In this document: one piece after another, positions 1 to 8,317 of the stretch
How positions within the stretch are numbered: position 1 is the stretch's first letter
Layout of the letters: each line of letters starts with the position of its first letter
NCBI GenBank assembly: GCA_024399545.1
Contig: JAKSNS010000023.1
Span: 1 to 45,155, forward strand
Direction of reading: 5' to 3'
Source: Paludibacteraceae bacterium
GTDB taxonomy: Bacteria; Bacteroidota; Bacteroidia; Bacteroidales; Paludibacteraceae
Length of the DNA stretch: 45,155 nt
The notes under the pieces: model-generated
The model's input: the letters and a program-made list of their open reading frames with translations, nothing else
Told to the model about the DNA's origin: nothing
Database searches by the model: none
Program-made: the position numbers and the translations under genes

Positions 1-1
1 T

Positions 2-77
2 GCGGAAATAGCTCAGTTGGTAGAGCACAACCTTGCCAAGGTTGGGGTCGCGGGTTCGAGTCCCGTTTTCCGCTCCA
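2..77 (+). tRNA. tRNA-Gly (GCC)
   Basis: Complete cloverleaf. The acceptor 5' arm GCGGAAA pairs perfectly with TTTCCGC at 67-73. The anticodon GCC is at 35-37 in loop TTGCCAA, the T-loop is TTCGAGT, and CCA is encoded at 75-77. It is the first of three tRNA genes; its promoter lies left of the window. Confidence 0.95.
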
Positions 78-91
78 CTTTTGTTGATAAT

Positions 92-124
92 TCGGAGGGT
101 TGCTATATGTCTTCCGATTTTTTG
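92..124 (+). terminator. possible hairpin terminator between tRNA genes
   Basis: TCGGAGGG (92-99) can pair with TCTTCCGA (110-117), allowing G-U pairs, and a T-rich run follows from 118. It may end part of the tRNA-Gly transcript or be a processing hairpin, because no clear promoter is visible before the next tRNA. Confidence 0.35.
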
Positions 125-138
125 TTTTCGACAAGTGG

Positions 139-223
139 GCCCGGATGGTGGAATCGGTAGACACGAAGGACTTAAAATCCTTTGGCCATTGCGGCTGTGC
201 GGGTTCAAGTCCCGCTCCGGGTA
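139..223 (+). tRNA. tRNA-Leu (TAA)
   Basis: Class II tRNA with a long variable arm. The acceptor arm GCCCGGA (139-145) pairs with TCCGGGT (216-222, one G-U). The anticodon TAA is at 173-175 in loop CTTAAAA between AAGGA and TCCTT. The T-loop is TTCAAGT and the discriminator is A. CCA is not encoded. Confidence 0.95.
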
Positions 224-233
224 CTAATCTAAT

Positions 234-306
234 GCGGAAATAGCTCAGTTGGTAGAGCACAACCTTCCCAAGGTTGGGGTCGCGGGTTCGAGCCCCGTTC
301 TCCGCT
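234..306 (+). tRNA. tRNA-Gly (CCC)
   Basis: Nearly identical to the first tRNA-Gly but with anticodon CCC (268-270). The acceptor stem has an A-C mismatch (A239 with C300) where the first copy has A-T, and CCA is not encoded. It looks like a duplicate of the GCC gene that changed anticodon. Confidence 0.9.
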
Positions 307-311
307 CATTA

Positions 312-353
312 ACAGAACCGCCGTTATGAATCGCATAACGGCGGTTCTGTTTA
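312..353 (+). terminator. strong terminator after the tRNA cluster
   Basis: A perfect 17-bp inverted repeat (312-328 with 334-350, loop AATCG) begins ACAGAACCGCC, and TTTATAT follows. It starts 5 nt after the last tRNA and should end the cluster transcript. Confidence 0.85.
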
Positions 354-366
354 TATATCACCATTG

Positions 367-486
367 TTTGAGCATTTTTCCATCTGCATTTTTGCTCAAA
401 TCGCCTTAATTTCCCTCGTTTGAGCATTTTTCTTCCGCAAAATTTGCTCAAATCGCCTCAATTTCCCTCGTTTGAGCATTTTTTCT
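367..486 (+). repeat. 52-bp tandem repeat, about 2.3 copies
   Basis: The unit starts TTTGAGCATTTTTC at 367, 419 and 471, an exact 52-bp period. Each full unit also holds TTGCTCAAATCGCC, complementary to the TTTGAGCA start, and ends AATTTCCCTCG. The unit can therefore fold on itself. No gene is seen in it. Confidence 0.85.
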
Positions 487-496
487 TCCCTTTTTC

Positions 497-527
497 TTGT
501 TCAGTCCAAAATAAATTATTACCTTTG
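497..527 (+). promoter_or_regulatory. Bacteroidota promoter for the ATPase at 551
   Basis: TTG (497-499) and TACCTTTG (520-527) are separated by 20 nt, matching the Bacteroidota -33/-7 consensus. Transcription should start near 534, leaving a leader of under 20 nt. Confidence 0.7.
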
Positions 528-550
528 CACAGTAAATAACAATCACTGTT

Positions 551-1996
551 ATGAAAGAGCAACTTATTGGAAGACAGGAGGAAATAAAACGTTTTGAGGA
601 ATATTTCTCTTCTGGGAGGTCTGAGTTTATTGCCGTTTATGGTCGCAGGCGTGTTGGCAAGACGTTCCTGATTCGTCAGATTATCAAAGACAGAGCCGCT
701 TTTGTAGTCTCAGGCATGGACAATGTGTCAAACGAGAAGCAGCTTGTCAACTTCGATTCTGCCTTACGTCATTATTCTCACGACTCGCCTGACAGTGATG
801 ACTGGTTGTCGGCATTTGCGCACCTCGAAAACTATCTTTCCCGACTGAAAACCAAGGTGAAGATTGTCTTTATTGACGAGTTGCCGTGGATGGATGGTTC
901 CAATTCAGGTTTCATCTCGGCGCTTGAGCATTTCTGGAACAGCTGGGCTTCGTGGCGTGACGACATAAAACTCATTGTCTGCGGAAGTGCCACCAGTTGG
1001 ATGCTCGACAACGTAATCAACAACCATGGCGGACTTCACAATCGTGTCACCCACCATATTGTCATGCAACCATTCAAACTCAGTGAGTGTCAGGAGTTTT
1101 TCCGTGCCTATGGCTTTCCGTACGGCTATAGGGAGATAATGGAGAGTTATATGGTTTTTGGCGGTATTCCCTATTATATGTCGTTGATGGACAAGCAGCT
1201 GAGCGTAGCCCAGAATATTGACAGGTTGATTTTTTCGCCTTCCGGCGAATTGCGCAACGAGATGTTCAATCTTTTCCGTTCTCTTTTCCTGCACAGCGAG
1301 GATTATGAGTCTGTCATTGCCGCTATTTCCTCCAAAAGGCGTGGGCTTACCCGTTCTGAGATTGTCGATATTACCAAGCTCAACAACAACTCCCGTCTTA
1401 CCAAGATTTTGCGTGAGCTTGAGGAGTGTTGTTTCATCCGTTCTTACGCCAACCTCAACCGCAAGTCGCGTCTTGAGACATACCAGTTGGTTGACCCTTT
1501 TGTCTATTTCAATTTCAGTATCGTTGAGAAAAAGAAGAACAACGACCCTTCCTTCTGGACGCATACCACGATGACGCCTCTCTATTACAATTGGTCAGGT
1601 TTGGCTTTCGAGATACTTTGCGTGAACCATCTTCCTGAGATACTCTATGCTTTGGGTATCAGTGGTTTGTCGTGTGGTGCGTTCACTTGGCGAACACCTC
1701 CTGGCGAAGAGCCTGGCGCGCAGGTTGACCTTGTCATCGAGCGTGGTGACAACACGATAAACCTGTGCGAGATGAAGTTTGGTCTTGGTCCTTATGTCAT
1801 CACTGCTGACTATGAGCAGGAACTTATGCGCAAGGTTCAGTCTATGATGTCAACCGTAGGCAAGCGCAAAACGGTCAGGCTTACCATGATAACCTGCGAG
1901 GGAGTGAAGCCTAACGCCCACAGTTTCAGTGTTCAAAACGAAGTCCGGGCTCTCTCTTTCCTTCAGGGAATACCCAACTTACAGCACTTACGATAA
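551..1996 (+). CDS. orphan P-loop ATPase with C-terminal PD-(D/E)XK-like domain (ATPase_2/DUF234 type)
   Basis: A 481-residue cytoplasmic protein of the archaeal/bacterial ATPase family (COG1672 type). The Walker A GRRRVGKT is at residues 31-38 and the Walker B IVFIDELPW at about 105-113. A winged-helix-like middle follows. The C-terminal part carries D393 (VDLV), then E407 and K409 (CEMKF), the D...ExK pattern of the PD-(D/E)XK fold found in DUF234. The biological role of this family is unsettled; defence or mobile-element functions have been proposed. The start is set by a promoter only about 20 nt upstream. The gene stands alone between the tRNA cluster and ribD, which has its own promoter. 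Fold assignment is confident, function is not. Confidence 0.85.
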   Translation: MKEQLIGRQEEIKRFEEYFSSGRSEFIAVYGRRRVGKTFLIRQIIKDRAAFVVSGMDNVSNEKQLVNFDSALRHYSHDSPDSDDWLSAFAHLENYLSRLKTKVKIVFIDELPWMDGSNSGFISALEHFWNSWASWRDDIKLIVCGSATSWMLDNVINNHGGLHNRVTHHIVMQPFKLSECQEFFRAYGFPYGYREIMESYMVFGGIPYYMSLMDKQLSVAQNIDRLIFSPSGELRNEMFNLFRSLFLHSEDYESVIAAISSKRRGLTRSEIVDITKLNNNSRLTKILRELEECCFIRSYANLNRKSRLETYQLVDPFVYFNFSIVEKKKNNDPSFWTHTTMTPLYYNWSGLAFEILCVNHLPEILYALGISGLSCGAFTWRTPPGEEPGAQVDLVIERGDNTINLCEMKFGLGPYVITADYEQELMRKVQSMMSTVGKRKTVRLTMITCEGVKPNAHSFSVQNEVRALSFLQGIPNLQHLR

Positions 1997-2011
1997 TTTC
2001 CATAAGAAAAT

Positions 2012-2042
2012 TTTGTTGGGTCAGAAAAATGTCGTACCTTTG
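2012..2042 (+). promoter_or_regulatory. promoter of ribD
   Basis: TTTG (2012-2015), 19 nt, then TACCTTTG (2035-2042). The predicted transcription start near 2049 rules out the longer in-frame start at 1929 and supports ATG 2061, giving a 5' leader of only about 12 nt. Confidence 0.75.
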
Positions 2043-2060
2043 CACCCTGATACGAAAACA

Positions 2061-3146
2061 ATGACTACGGACGAACAACACATGGCAAGGGCAATCCAGA
2101 TTTCCCGTTTTGCCGAGGGGTGTACGATGCCCAACCCTATGGTTGGTGCTGTGATTGTGCATGATGGTAAGATTATTGGCGAGGGCTACCACCACAGGGC
2201 CGGCGAACCTCATGCCGAGCCAAATGCCGTACGCAATGCCGAGGAAAACCTGATGAAAATCTATGATGGTGACAATGCAAAAGTGGCTGAAACATTGAAA
2301 GAATCCACATTGTACGTCACTCTTGAGCCATGTTCGCATTACGGCAAAACCCCTCCTTGTGCCAAACTCCTTGTCGAAAAAAACATTCGCAAGGTGGTCA
2401 TTGGCACCTTGGATTGTAATCCTCTTGTGGCTGGTCGTGGCGTGAATATGCTTAAACAGGCGGGAATAGAGGTCGTTACGGGTGTCATGGAGAAAGAGTG
2501 TCGTTGGGTGAACCGTCGTTTCTTCACTTTCCACGAGAAAAAGCGTCCATATATCATCTTGAAATGGGCTGAGACTGCTGACGGGTTTATTGACTTGAAG
2601 CGCACCGTGAAAGGCGACGGCCCTCTCAGGATTAGCAACTCTGTCACCAAGACACTCAACCACCAGATGAGGTGCCATGAGGGTGCTATCATGGTGGCGA
2701 CAAACACAGCCCTCCTCGACGACCCACATCTTACCGTCACAAAATGGAGCGGCAGAAACCCCGTCAGGGTACTTCTCGACAGGAGCCTGAGAGTGCCAAA
2801 GACGGCGAGAATATTCGACAATGCCTCAAAAACCATCGTTTTCACCGAGAAAACCATCCATGAGGGTTACGGCGGAAACATAGAGTTCCGCACGGTTGAT
2901 TTCTCGCACGACTTGGTGACGCAGGTTTTCCGTGGCTTATACGATAGCGGAATACAGTCCGTCATTATAGAAGGTGGTGCGCAATGGCTCAATGCCGTGA
3001 TTGACAGTGGCATCTGGGACGAGGCGCATATCGAGACAAGCCAGACTATTATCCATCAAGGCATTGCCGCACCGCATATCGCCAAGGGCATAACAGAAAC
3101 CTCCACCGTTCTCGGCAACTGGGTAAAGGTTGTATATAATGATTAA
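2061..3146 (+). CDS. ribD: bifunctional riboflavin biosynthesis deaminase/reductase RibD
   Basis: RibD of 361 residues carries out the second and third steps of riboflavin synthesis: deamination of the diaminopyrimidine, then reduction of the ribosyl side chain. The N-terminal zinc deaminase domain shows H51-A-E53 and the PCxxxGKTPPC motif with C91 and C100 as zinc ligands. The NADPH-dependent reductase domain follows from about residue 150. Length is normal for the family. The reading frame is open back to 1929 inside the previous gene, but the promoter at 2012-2042 makes ATG 2061 the probable start. No other rib genes lie beside it. Confidence 0.93.
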   Translation: MTTDEQHMARAIQISRFAEGCTMPNPMVGAVIVHDGKIIGEGYHHRAGEPHAEPNAVRNAEENLMKIYDGDNAKVAETLKESTLYVTLEPCSHYGKTPPCAKLLVEKNIRKVVIGTLDCNPLVAGRGVNMLKQAGIEVVTGVMEKECRWVNRRFFTFHEKKRPYIILKWAETADGFIDLKRTVKGDGPLRISNSVTKTLNHQMRCHEGAIMVATNTALLDDPHLTVTKWSGRNPVRVLLDRSLRVPKTARIFDNASKTIVFTEKTIHEGYGGNIEFRTVDFSHDLVTQVFRGLYDSGIQSVIIEGGAQWLNAVIDSGIWDEAHIETSQTIIHQGIAAPHIAKGITETSTVLGNWVKVVYND

Positions 3147-3221
3147 AACAATGCAACACCTTGTAAAGGCGCTCCTACCTGATTAAACCCTATACCATTC
3201 TTCTGAGTCTAAAAAACACCA

Positions 3222-4649
3222 ATGCTCGACATCTTTCTGAACATATTGTACTACACCTTTACCCTGCTATTCGTGATTTTGGACATAGCGGTGATAGTGG
3301 TCATTGTGCTTGAGAACAGAAACCCCGTGAAGACCTTGGCGTGGATTTTTATGCTTCTTGTCTTCCCTTTTTTCGGCGCATTGGTTTACCTGTTGATTGG
3401 CAGGAACCACCGCAGCAAGAAGATTCTCAAGCGTTGGGCTGACGTTCATGTGCAGGGGAAAAAGGTCAGTGACGAAGAGTTGGCGGAGAAAGGTGTCCCT
3501 GAGCATTTCCGGAAAATCTTCCGCCTTCTCGACAATGAGATGAGTGACAGACTCTATGCAGGCAACAATGTGGAGGTCTATACATCTGGTGACGAGATTT
3601 TCGACTCTTTGTTCCGCGACATCGAGGCTGCCAAAAAACATATAAACATCGAGTTCTACATCATCGAGGAGGGTGCTGTCGGCAATCATCTGCACGACAT
3701 TCTGGTACGTAAGGCGCAGGAGGGCATCGAGGTGCGTCTCCTCTATGACTATGTGGGAGGGTTCCGACTGCCCATCGAGTGGAAAAACTCCCTCAAAAAG
3801 GCGGGCGTCAAGATAAACTCGTTCCTTTCCGCCAAAAGCCTCTTGGATTTGCAGTACATCAACAACCGTAATCACCGTAAACTCGTCATCATCGACGGCA
3901 AAATAGCTTACACCGGCGGAGTGAACATCGCGGACAGATACAGGTTGGGCAACCACCTCGGATTGTGGCGTGACACGTTCATCAAAGTCTCTGGCCCTGC
4001 TGTCGAGGCTATGCAGCATGCTTTCCTCGTTGACTGGGATTTCGTCGATAATGAGAAGATTGCCTTGGATGATTATGTCGAAAAAACCGGTGAGGTGGCT
4101 GACGAGATTGTCCAGATTGTCACCTCCGGCCCTGACAACGACTGGCTAAATATGCTCAACGGAATTGTCGCCGCCATCAACCGTGCCAGGGATTTAGTCT
4201 GGATTCACACTCCTTACTTCATTCCCCCTGAGCCACTTATGCAGGCCATGGAGTCTGCCGCGCTTTCCGGCGTTGATGTCCGTTTGATGCTTTCCGAGAA
4301 AAGTGACTCCATCGTTGTCTCCACCGCAGGACGCAGTTACATCGACCAACTTCTCTCTGCTGGTGTCAAGGTCTATTTCTACCGCTCCAACTTTCTCCAT
4401 AGCAAAGCCATCGTTATTGACGGTTACCTTTCCATCATCGGCACTGCCAACATGGACGTGCGCTCTTTCGAACAGAATTTCGAGCTTGCCGCATTTGTCT
4501 ATGGGGAAAAAACCGGCAAAACGCTTATGGACAAATACGCGTTGGATATGAGGACCTGCCGCGAGTTGAACCTCAACGCCTGGCGTCACAGGACCCTCTG
4601 GGTTCACGCCAAAGAGTCCCTCGCACGTCTCCTCTCTCCTATCTTCTGA
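3222..4649 (+). CDS. cls: cardiolipin synthase
   Basis: Membrane phospholipase D-family enzyme of 475 residues that condenses phosphatidylglycerol into cardiolipin. Two N-terminal hydrophobic segments (about 5-30 and 38-60) anchor it. Two HKD motifs are complete: H218-x-K220-x4-D225 and H393-x-K395-x4-D400, each followed by the usual Gly/Asn-rich stretch (GGVNIADR; GTANMDVRS). Length matches the family. It starts 75 nt after ribD with no clear promoter between, so readthrough is possible. A truncated repeat element begins 2 nt past its stop codon. Confidence 0.93.
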   Translation: MLDIFLNILYYTFTLLFVILDIAVIVVIVLENRNPVKTLAWIFMLLVFPFFGALVYLLIGRNHRSKKILKRWADVHVQGKKVSDEELAEKGVPEHFRKIFRLLDNEMSDRLYAGNNVEVYTSGDEIFDSLFRDIEAAKKHINIEFYIIEEGAVGNHLHDILVRKAQEGIEVRLLYDYVGGFRLPIEWKNSLKKAGVKINSFLSAKSLLDLQYINNRNHRKLVIIDGKIAYTGGVNIADRYRLGNHLGLWRDTFIKVSGPAVEAMQHAFLVDWDFVDNEKIALDDYVEKTGEVADEIVQIVTSGPDNDWLNMLNGIVAAINRARDLVWIHTPYFIPPEPLMQAMESAALSGVDVRLMLSEKSDSIVVSTAGRSYIDQLLSAGVKVYFYRSNFLHSKAIVIDGYLSIIGTANMDVRSFEQNFELAAFVYGEKTGKTLMDKYALDMRTCRELNLNAWRHRTLWVHAKESLARLLSPIF

Positions 4650-4651
4650 CA

Positions 4652-4760
4652 TACCCCCAACTTTTTAGGTGAAATTATTGAAATTATTGAAATCGAATGG
4701 CACGCCTGAAGCAAAACAAAAGAGCAAGAAAAGAGCAAGCCCTACCGTACCATAAAAAAT
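4652..4760 (+). repeat. left half of the TACCCCC-ended iteron element
   Basis: Starts TACCCCCAAC directly after the cls stop and continues with three 9-nt iterations (GAAATTATT, GAAATTATT, GAAATC). It shares a block containing GAGCAAGAAAAGAGCAAGCC and CCGTACCATAAAAAA with the complete element at 14707-14954. The right inverted end is missing, so this is a truncated copy. Confidence 0.75.
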
Positions 4761-4897
4761 AAACCCGAAAACCCGAAAACCCTAAAAGTCGTAAAGTCGA
4801 AAAAGTCGAAAAATCGAAACAACATTATATCCTGTCACAAAAAGTTATAATGAAATAATAACTTGGTACAATCTTATTTTTATGTCACAATGCAACC
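4761..4897. other. intergenic stretch with short simple repeats
   Basis: AT-rich DNA with short direct repeats (CCCGAAAA twice, AAGTCGAAAA twice). No open frame, promoter or hairpin terminator could be supported. Confidence 0.5.
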
Positions 4898-4999
4898 CCT
4901 GTAAAGACGGAGCCTGCTCCGTCTCACAACAATCGTCGCACCTCACACCTCTTTCGGTCAGCACCTGTAAAGACGGAGCCTGCTCCGTCTCACAACAAT
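4898..4999. repeat. duplicated 36-bp palindrome-bearing repeat
   Basis: Two identical copies (4898-4933 and 4964-4999), 66 bp apart, each begin CCTGTAAAGACGG. Each contains the inverted repeat GACGGAGC-CT-GCTCCGTC and ends CACAACAAT. They resemble dispersed intergenic repeats and are not coding. Confidence 0.8.
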
Positions 5000-5056
5000 A
5001 TATGCGTTTCAAATCGTGCCAATTTATTATTTAACCCTGACAAAAAGTCACCCATA

Positions 5057-5174
5057 TACCTTTGTAAATCACCCATTCTAAACCCTAAAAAACACCATAT
5101 TGAAAAAAAATACATATTCCGATGAAAAAAATTGCCAAACTATTTTTTTATCTCGGAAAATATGCGTACCTTTG
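5057..5174 (+). promoter_or_regulatory. two candidate promoters of the secreted-protein gene
   Basis: TACCTTTG occurs at 5057-5064 and again at 5167-5174. The second is followed by an 80-nt leader before ATG 5260. Neither has a convincing TTG at the right distance, so only the -7 elements are supported. Confidence 0.5.
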
Positions 5175-5259
5175 CACCGTCTTAGGTTTCCGCCTTCCGG
5201 CTACCCCTCAGACTCCGTTCCAAAACACGTAATTGTTTAATTTTTAATTTTATAGGTTT

Positions 5260-6594
5260 ATGAAAAAAGTATTTACTTTGATTGCTGCCCTTGTATTGTT
5301 TGCAAGTGCTGCATTTGCTGCTACCATTGATGTGGCTGCTACTAGAGTTCAGACTGAGTTCTATGATGAGGACAATGATTTCTTTATCATTCTGAAGAAT
5401 TCTGCGTATGAGTTCCGTTTTGATATTGTTTGTGCGCAAGGTTCACAAGACATCGTTGACGGTCAGACTTACACATTTGATGACATGCTTGCTGATTACT
5501 CTTGGGGTCAGGTCCTGGCTACTGAGGCTTACATCGAGTACGAATCTGCTTCTCTCACAAGAGTTGGTGACTCTTACACTGCTACCGTAGTTGGTAACGA
5601 TGGTAACACTTACAACATCACTTACACTTACACTCCTCCAATCACTGACCCAACTGACACAGTTACAGTTGATATGACATCTAACTACAGTAACCGTGCT
5701 TATGATCTTATTGCCACTGCGGGTGCTATCCAGCTCATCGGTTACAGCAATGACGGCTACCTTATGAACGTTGTATTCTATACTAACACTTTCGCAGGTT
5801 CTTACACACTTGAAGACCGTTACCAGGATGACAAGTACTTCGTGCTCGTCAGCAATTATGATCCTACCACAGGTAAAGGTACTGAAATCCTATGCAACAA
5901 CCTCCTTGAGGCTACTGTAACAGGTACTGCTGCTAACTGCACCGCTCACATCAAGTGGGTTGCTGACGACGGTACAATGTACGACATCTCTTTCGATTAC
6001 GTAGAACCAACTCCTCAAACTCAGGAGACATTCACTGCTACTGACCTCGTAATTTCACAGAACTCTAACTATGAACTCTATCAGATGTTCTACGGTGTAT
6101 ACGTATACGATTTCCAGGCTTCTAACGGCTCACTCATTCTCTACGGTAATACTTACAGCGAGCTTGACGACAGCCCTTACGGTGAGTGGACTTACGACGA
6201 GGGTTATACTCTTGACTTCAACCTCTATGACGCTGAAACAGGTATGGCAGACGCTGCTCCATTCAACGGTGAACTCACAATTGCTAAGAACGGTACCACA
6301 GTTTCTGTTACTGGTACTTCACTCTTCTACGGCAATGTTCAGTGGACATTCAACGTAACAGGTGATGCTTCTGCTGTCGAGGATGTTGAGGCTTCTGAGT
6401 ACAATGTTTACAACGAGGGTCGCACAATCGTTCTCAACGGTGCTGAGGGTCAGAACGCTGCTATCTATGACATCGCAGGTCGCATGATCAGCAACACTAT
6501 GGTTAACTCTGACAACGCTCGCTTCGAGGTTGCAGCTGCTGGTGTTTATGTTGTTCGCGTAAACGGTCAGTCTTTCCGCGTAGTTGTTAAGTAA
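5260..6594 (+). CDS. secreted three-repeat beta protein with type IX sorting domain
   Basis: A 444-residue exported protein. An N-terminal signal peptide (MKKVFTLIAALVLFASAAFA, cut near 21) is followed by three divergent beta-rich repeats of about 110-120 residues (about 22-130, 134-258 and 262-380). The repeats share a Y-[ND]-I-[ST]-[FY]-x-Y strand followed by a Pro/Thr linker. The last 60 residues match a type IX secretion C-terminal domain: VYNEGR..., YDIAGRM, GVYVVRVNG, ending FRVVVK. The protein is probably exported through the Por/Sov system and attached to the surface or released. The repeat domain was not recognised. Codon use is strikingly biased to GCT, ACT, TAC and AAC, unlike its paralogue at 11510, suggesting very high expression. 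Confidence 0.85.
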   Translation: MKKVFTLIAALVLFASAAFAATIDVAATRVQTEFYDEDNDFFIILKNSAYEFRFDIVCAQGSQDIVDGQTYTFDDMLADYSWGQVLATEAYIEYESASLTRVGDSYTATVVGNDGNTYNITYTYTPPITDPTDTVTVDMTSNYSNRAYDLIATAGAIQLIGYSNDGYLMNVVFYTNTFAGSYTLEDRYQDDKYFVLVSNYDPTTGKGTEILCNNLLEATVTGTAANCTAHIKWVADDGTMYDISFDYVEPTPQTQETFTATDLVISQNSNYELYQMFYGVYVYDFQASNGSLILYGNTYSELDDSPYGEWTYDEGYTLDFNLYDAETGMADAAPFNGELTIAKNGTTVSVTGTSLFYGNVQWTFNVTGDASAVEDVEASEYNVYNEGRTIVLNGAEGQNAAIYDIAGRMISNTMVNSDNARFEVAAAGVYVVRVNGQSFRVVVK

Positions 6595-6621
6595 TCATTA
6601 CTTCTCAATAAACAATCTCAG

Positions 6622-6652
6622 GGCAGCCCTATTCCTTAGGGCTGCCTTTTTT
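6622..6652 (+). terminator. rho-independent terminator of the secreted-protein gene
   Basis: GGCAGCCCTA (6622-6631), loop TTCCT, TAGGGCTGCC (6637-6646), then T6. It separates the secreted-protein gene from the ATPase operon. Confidence 0.92.
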
Positions 6653-6699
6653 ATGTAAAAAATATCCTGTCAGTTACCCTCTGTTTCAAAAATAATTCG

Positions 6700-6707
6700 T
6701 ATCTTTG
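6700..6707 (+). promoter_or_regulatory. -7 element of the ATPase operon
   Basis: TATCTTTG followed by CAC, 23 nt before ATG 6731. No clear TTG at 19-21 nt upstream, so the -33 element is weak. Confidence 0.6.
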
Positions 6708-6730
6708 CACACCGAAAAACTTCCCGTCCC

Positions 6731-8287
6731 ATGAAAACAAAAAGATTAGGTAAACTGCCTTCCGGCGTACAGGACTTTGAAGGTCTTCTCGACGATGGTT
6801 ACCTCTATGTTGATAAGACTGAGCATATATATAACCTCCTAAACAACGGTAAATATTTCTTCCTTTCACGTCCCCGCAGGTTCGGTAAATCACTGTTCCT
6901 CTCCACTTTGAAAGCCTTTTACGAGGGGAAGCGTGAGCTTTTCGAGGGACTTGCCATCGCACGTCATGAGGACGTGACGTGGGAGAAGCACCCTGTGCTG
7001 TACGTTGACCTGAACGTGGGCAATTACAATTCGGAGGAAGTGTTAATCTCAAAGCTAAATCTTTTTCTGAGCAACTGGGAAAAACTTTACGGCAAGGACG
7101 AGACTGAGGTTGGGTTGGGTGACAGGTTCGAGGGTGTCATCCGCCGGGCCTGTGAACAAACTGGCAAAAAAGCAGTGATATTAGTTGATGAGTACGAGAA
7201 ACCGTTGCTTGAGGCAATAGGAAAACCAAAACTTCAAGAGACATTCCGCGACACTTTGCGGGGCTTCTACGGCGTGCTGAAATCCATGGATGCTTATATA
7301 GAGTTTGCGATGCTCACCGGCGTGACCAAGTTCGGCAAACTTAGTGTGTTCAGCGGCCTGAACAACCTCAAGGACATATCCATGGCCGAGCTTTTCAGCG
7401 ACATCTGCGGCATCACTGAGGAGGAACTTCTGAGCAATTTCCGTAAGCAAATACAACAGATGGCTGAAAATAACGATATGAGCTATGAAGAGTGCGTCGG
7501 GGAACTAAGGGAGATGTATGACGGCTATCTCTTTCATCCAAAGGGGGTCAAAGTGTATAACCCTTACAGCCTGCTGAATGCCTTGGGTGATTATGAGTTC
7601 GGCAAATACTGGTTTGAAACAGGCACGCCTACATTCCTCGTGAAGCTGCTCCAGAACTGTGACTACCACCTTGAACGCCTTGCCAACGAGGTAGTGACAG
7701 CCGACATCATCAGCGCAATAGACACTGACAACCCTATTCCGGTCATCTACCAGAGTGGCTACCTCACCATAAAAGACTACGACAAGCGGTTCAAACAATA
7801 CAAGCTCGGATTTCCCAACCGTGAGGTTGAGGAGGGTTTCATGAAAGCCCTGATACCCTTCTATCTGCCTGAGAAACACCGCAACAACACCTTCGACATC
7901 GCCCGTTTCGTCATGGATGTTGAGGGAGGCGACACTGACCAGTTCATAGACCGTCTGCGCTCCCTGTTCGCCGACACACCGTACGAGCTTATCAGGAACC
8001 TTGAGAACCACTATCAGAACATTCTCTGGCTGCTGTTCAAGCTAATGGGCTTCTACACCCATGCGGAATACCACACAAGCCGTGGACGTATAGACCTGCT
8101 TGTCAAGACCCCTCTCTACATCTACGTGATGGAGTTCAAACTTGACGGCACAGCCGAGGAGGCGATGGCGCAGATAAACTCGAAAGACTACTCCCTGCCG
8201 TTCACCGCCGAAGGCCAGACGGTCGTAAAGATAGGCATGAACTTCGACAGCCAGACACGCAATATCGGCAGATGGATTGTGGAGTAG
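6731..8287 (+). CDS. AAA-ATPase-like/PDDEXK_9 protein, tandem copy 1
   Basis: Protein of 518 residues in the family that joins an N-terminal AAA-ATPase-like domain (PF09820 type) to a C-terminal PD-(D/E)XK nuclease-like domain (PF08011 type). The P-loop is RPRRFGKS (47-54) and the Walker B acidic pair D153-E154 lies in ILVDEYEKPLL. Nuclease motif residues are D455 (RIDLLV), E468 and K470 (MEFKL). The family is common in multicopy in gut Bacteroidota, Fusobacteria and Clostridia, and its function is not established. It is the first of three head-to-tail copies with conserved 30-nt spacers. It differs from the other two mainly around residues 98-135 and 330-400. It probably opens an operon running to 12529. 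Confidence 0.88.
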   Translation: MKTKRLGKLPSGVQDFEGLLDDGYLYVDKTEHIYNLLNNGKYFFLSRPRRFGKSLFLSTLKAFYEGKRELFEGLAIARHEDVTWEKHPVLYVDLNVGNYNSEEVLISKLNLFLSNWEKLYGKDETEVGLGDRFEGVIRRACEQTGKKAVILVDEYEKPLLEAIGKPKLQETFRDTLRGFYGVLKSMDAYIEFAMLTGVTKFGKLSVFSGLNNLKDISMAELFSDICGITEEELLSNFRKQIQQMAENNDMSYEECVGELREMYDGYLFHPKGVKVYNPYSLLNALGDYEFGKYWFETGTPTFLVKLLQNCDYHLERLANEVVTADIISAIDTDNPIPVIYQSGYLTIKDYDKRFKQYKLGFPNREVEEGFMKALIPFYLPEKHRNNTFDIARFVMDVEGGDTDQFIDRLRSLFADTPYELIRNLENHYQNILWLLFKLMGFYTHAEYHTSRGRIDLLVKTPLYIYVMEFKLDGTAEEAMAQINSKDYSLPFTAEGQTVVKIGMNFDSQTRNIGRWIVE

Positions 8288-8317
8288 TAACTTAATACAC
8301 CAAAAACATCCCGTCTC

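Noticed and set aside
367-486. Possible CRISPR array downstream of the tRNA genes
   Set aside because: The 52-bp units are direct tandem copies without unique spacers, and no cas genes are present.
2-551. tRNA cluster as the attachment site of an integrative element
   Set aside because: No integrase gene and no duplicated tRNA 3' end were found within the window.
905-1564. A 219-codon minus-strand open frame inside the first ATPase gene
   Set aside because: Antisense shadow of a gene with clear P-loop and Walker B motifs; no promoter or recognisable domain.
1926-2857. Long minus-strand frames opposite ribD
   Set aside because: They mirror the conserved ribD coding sequence and have no domain or promoter.
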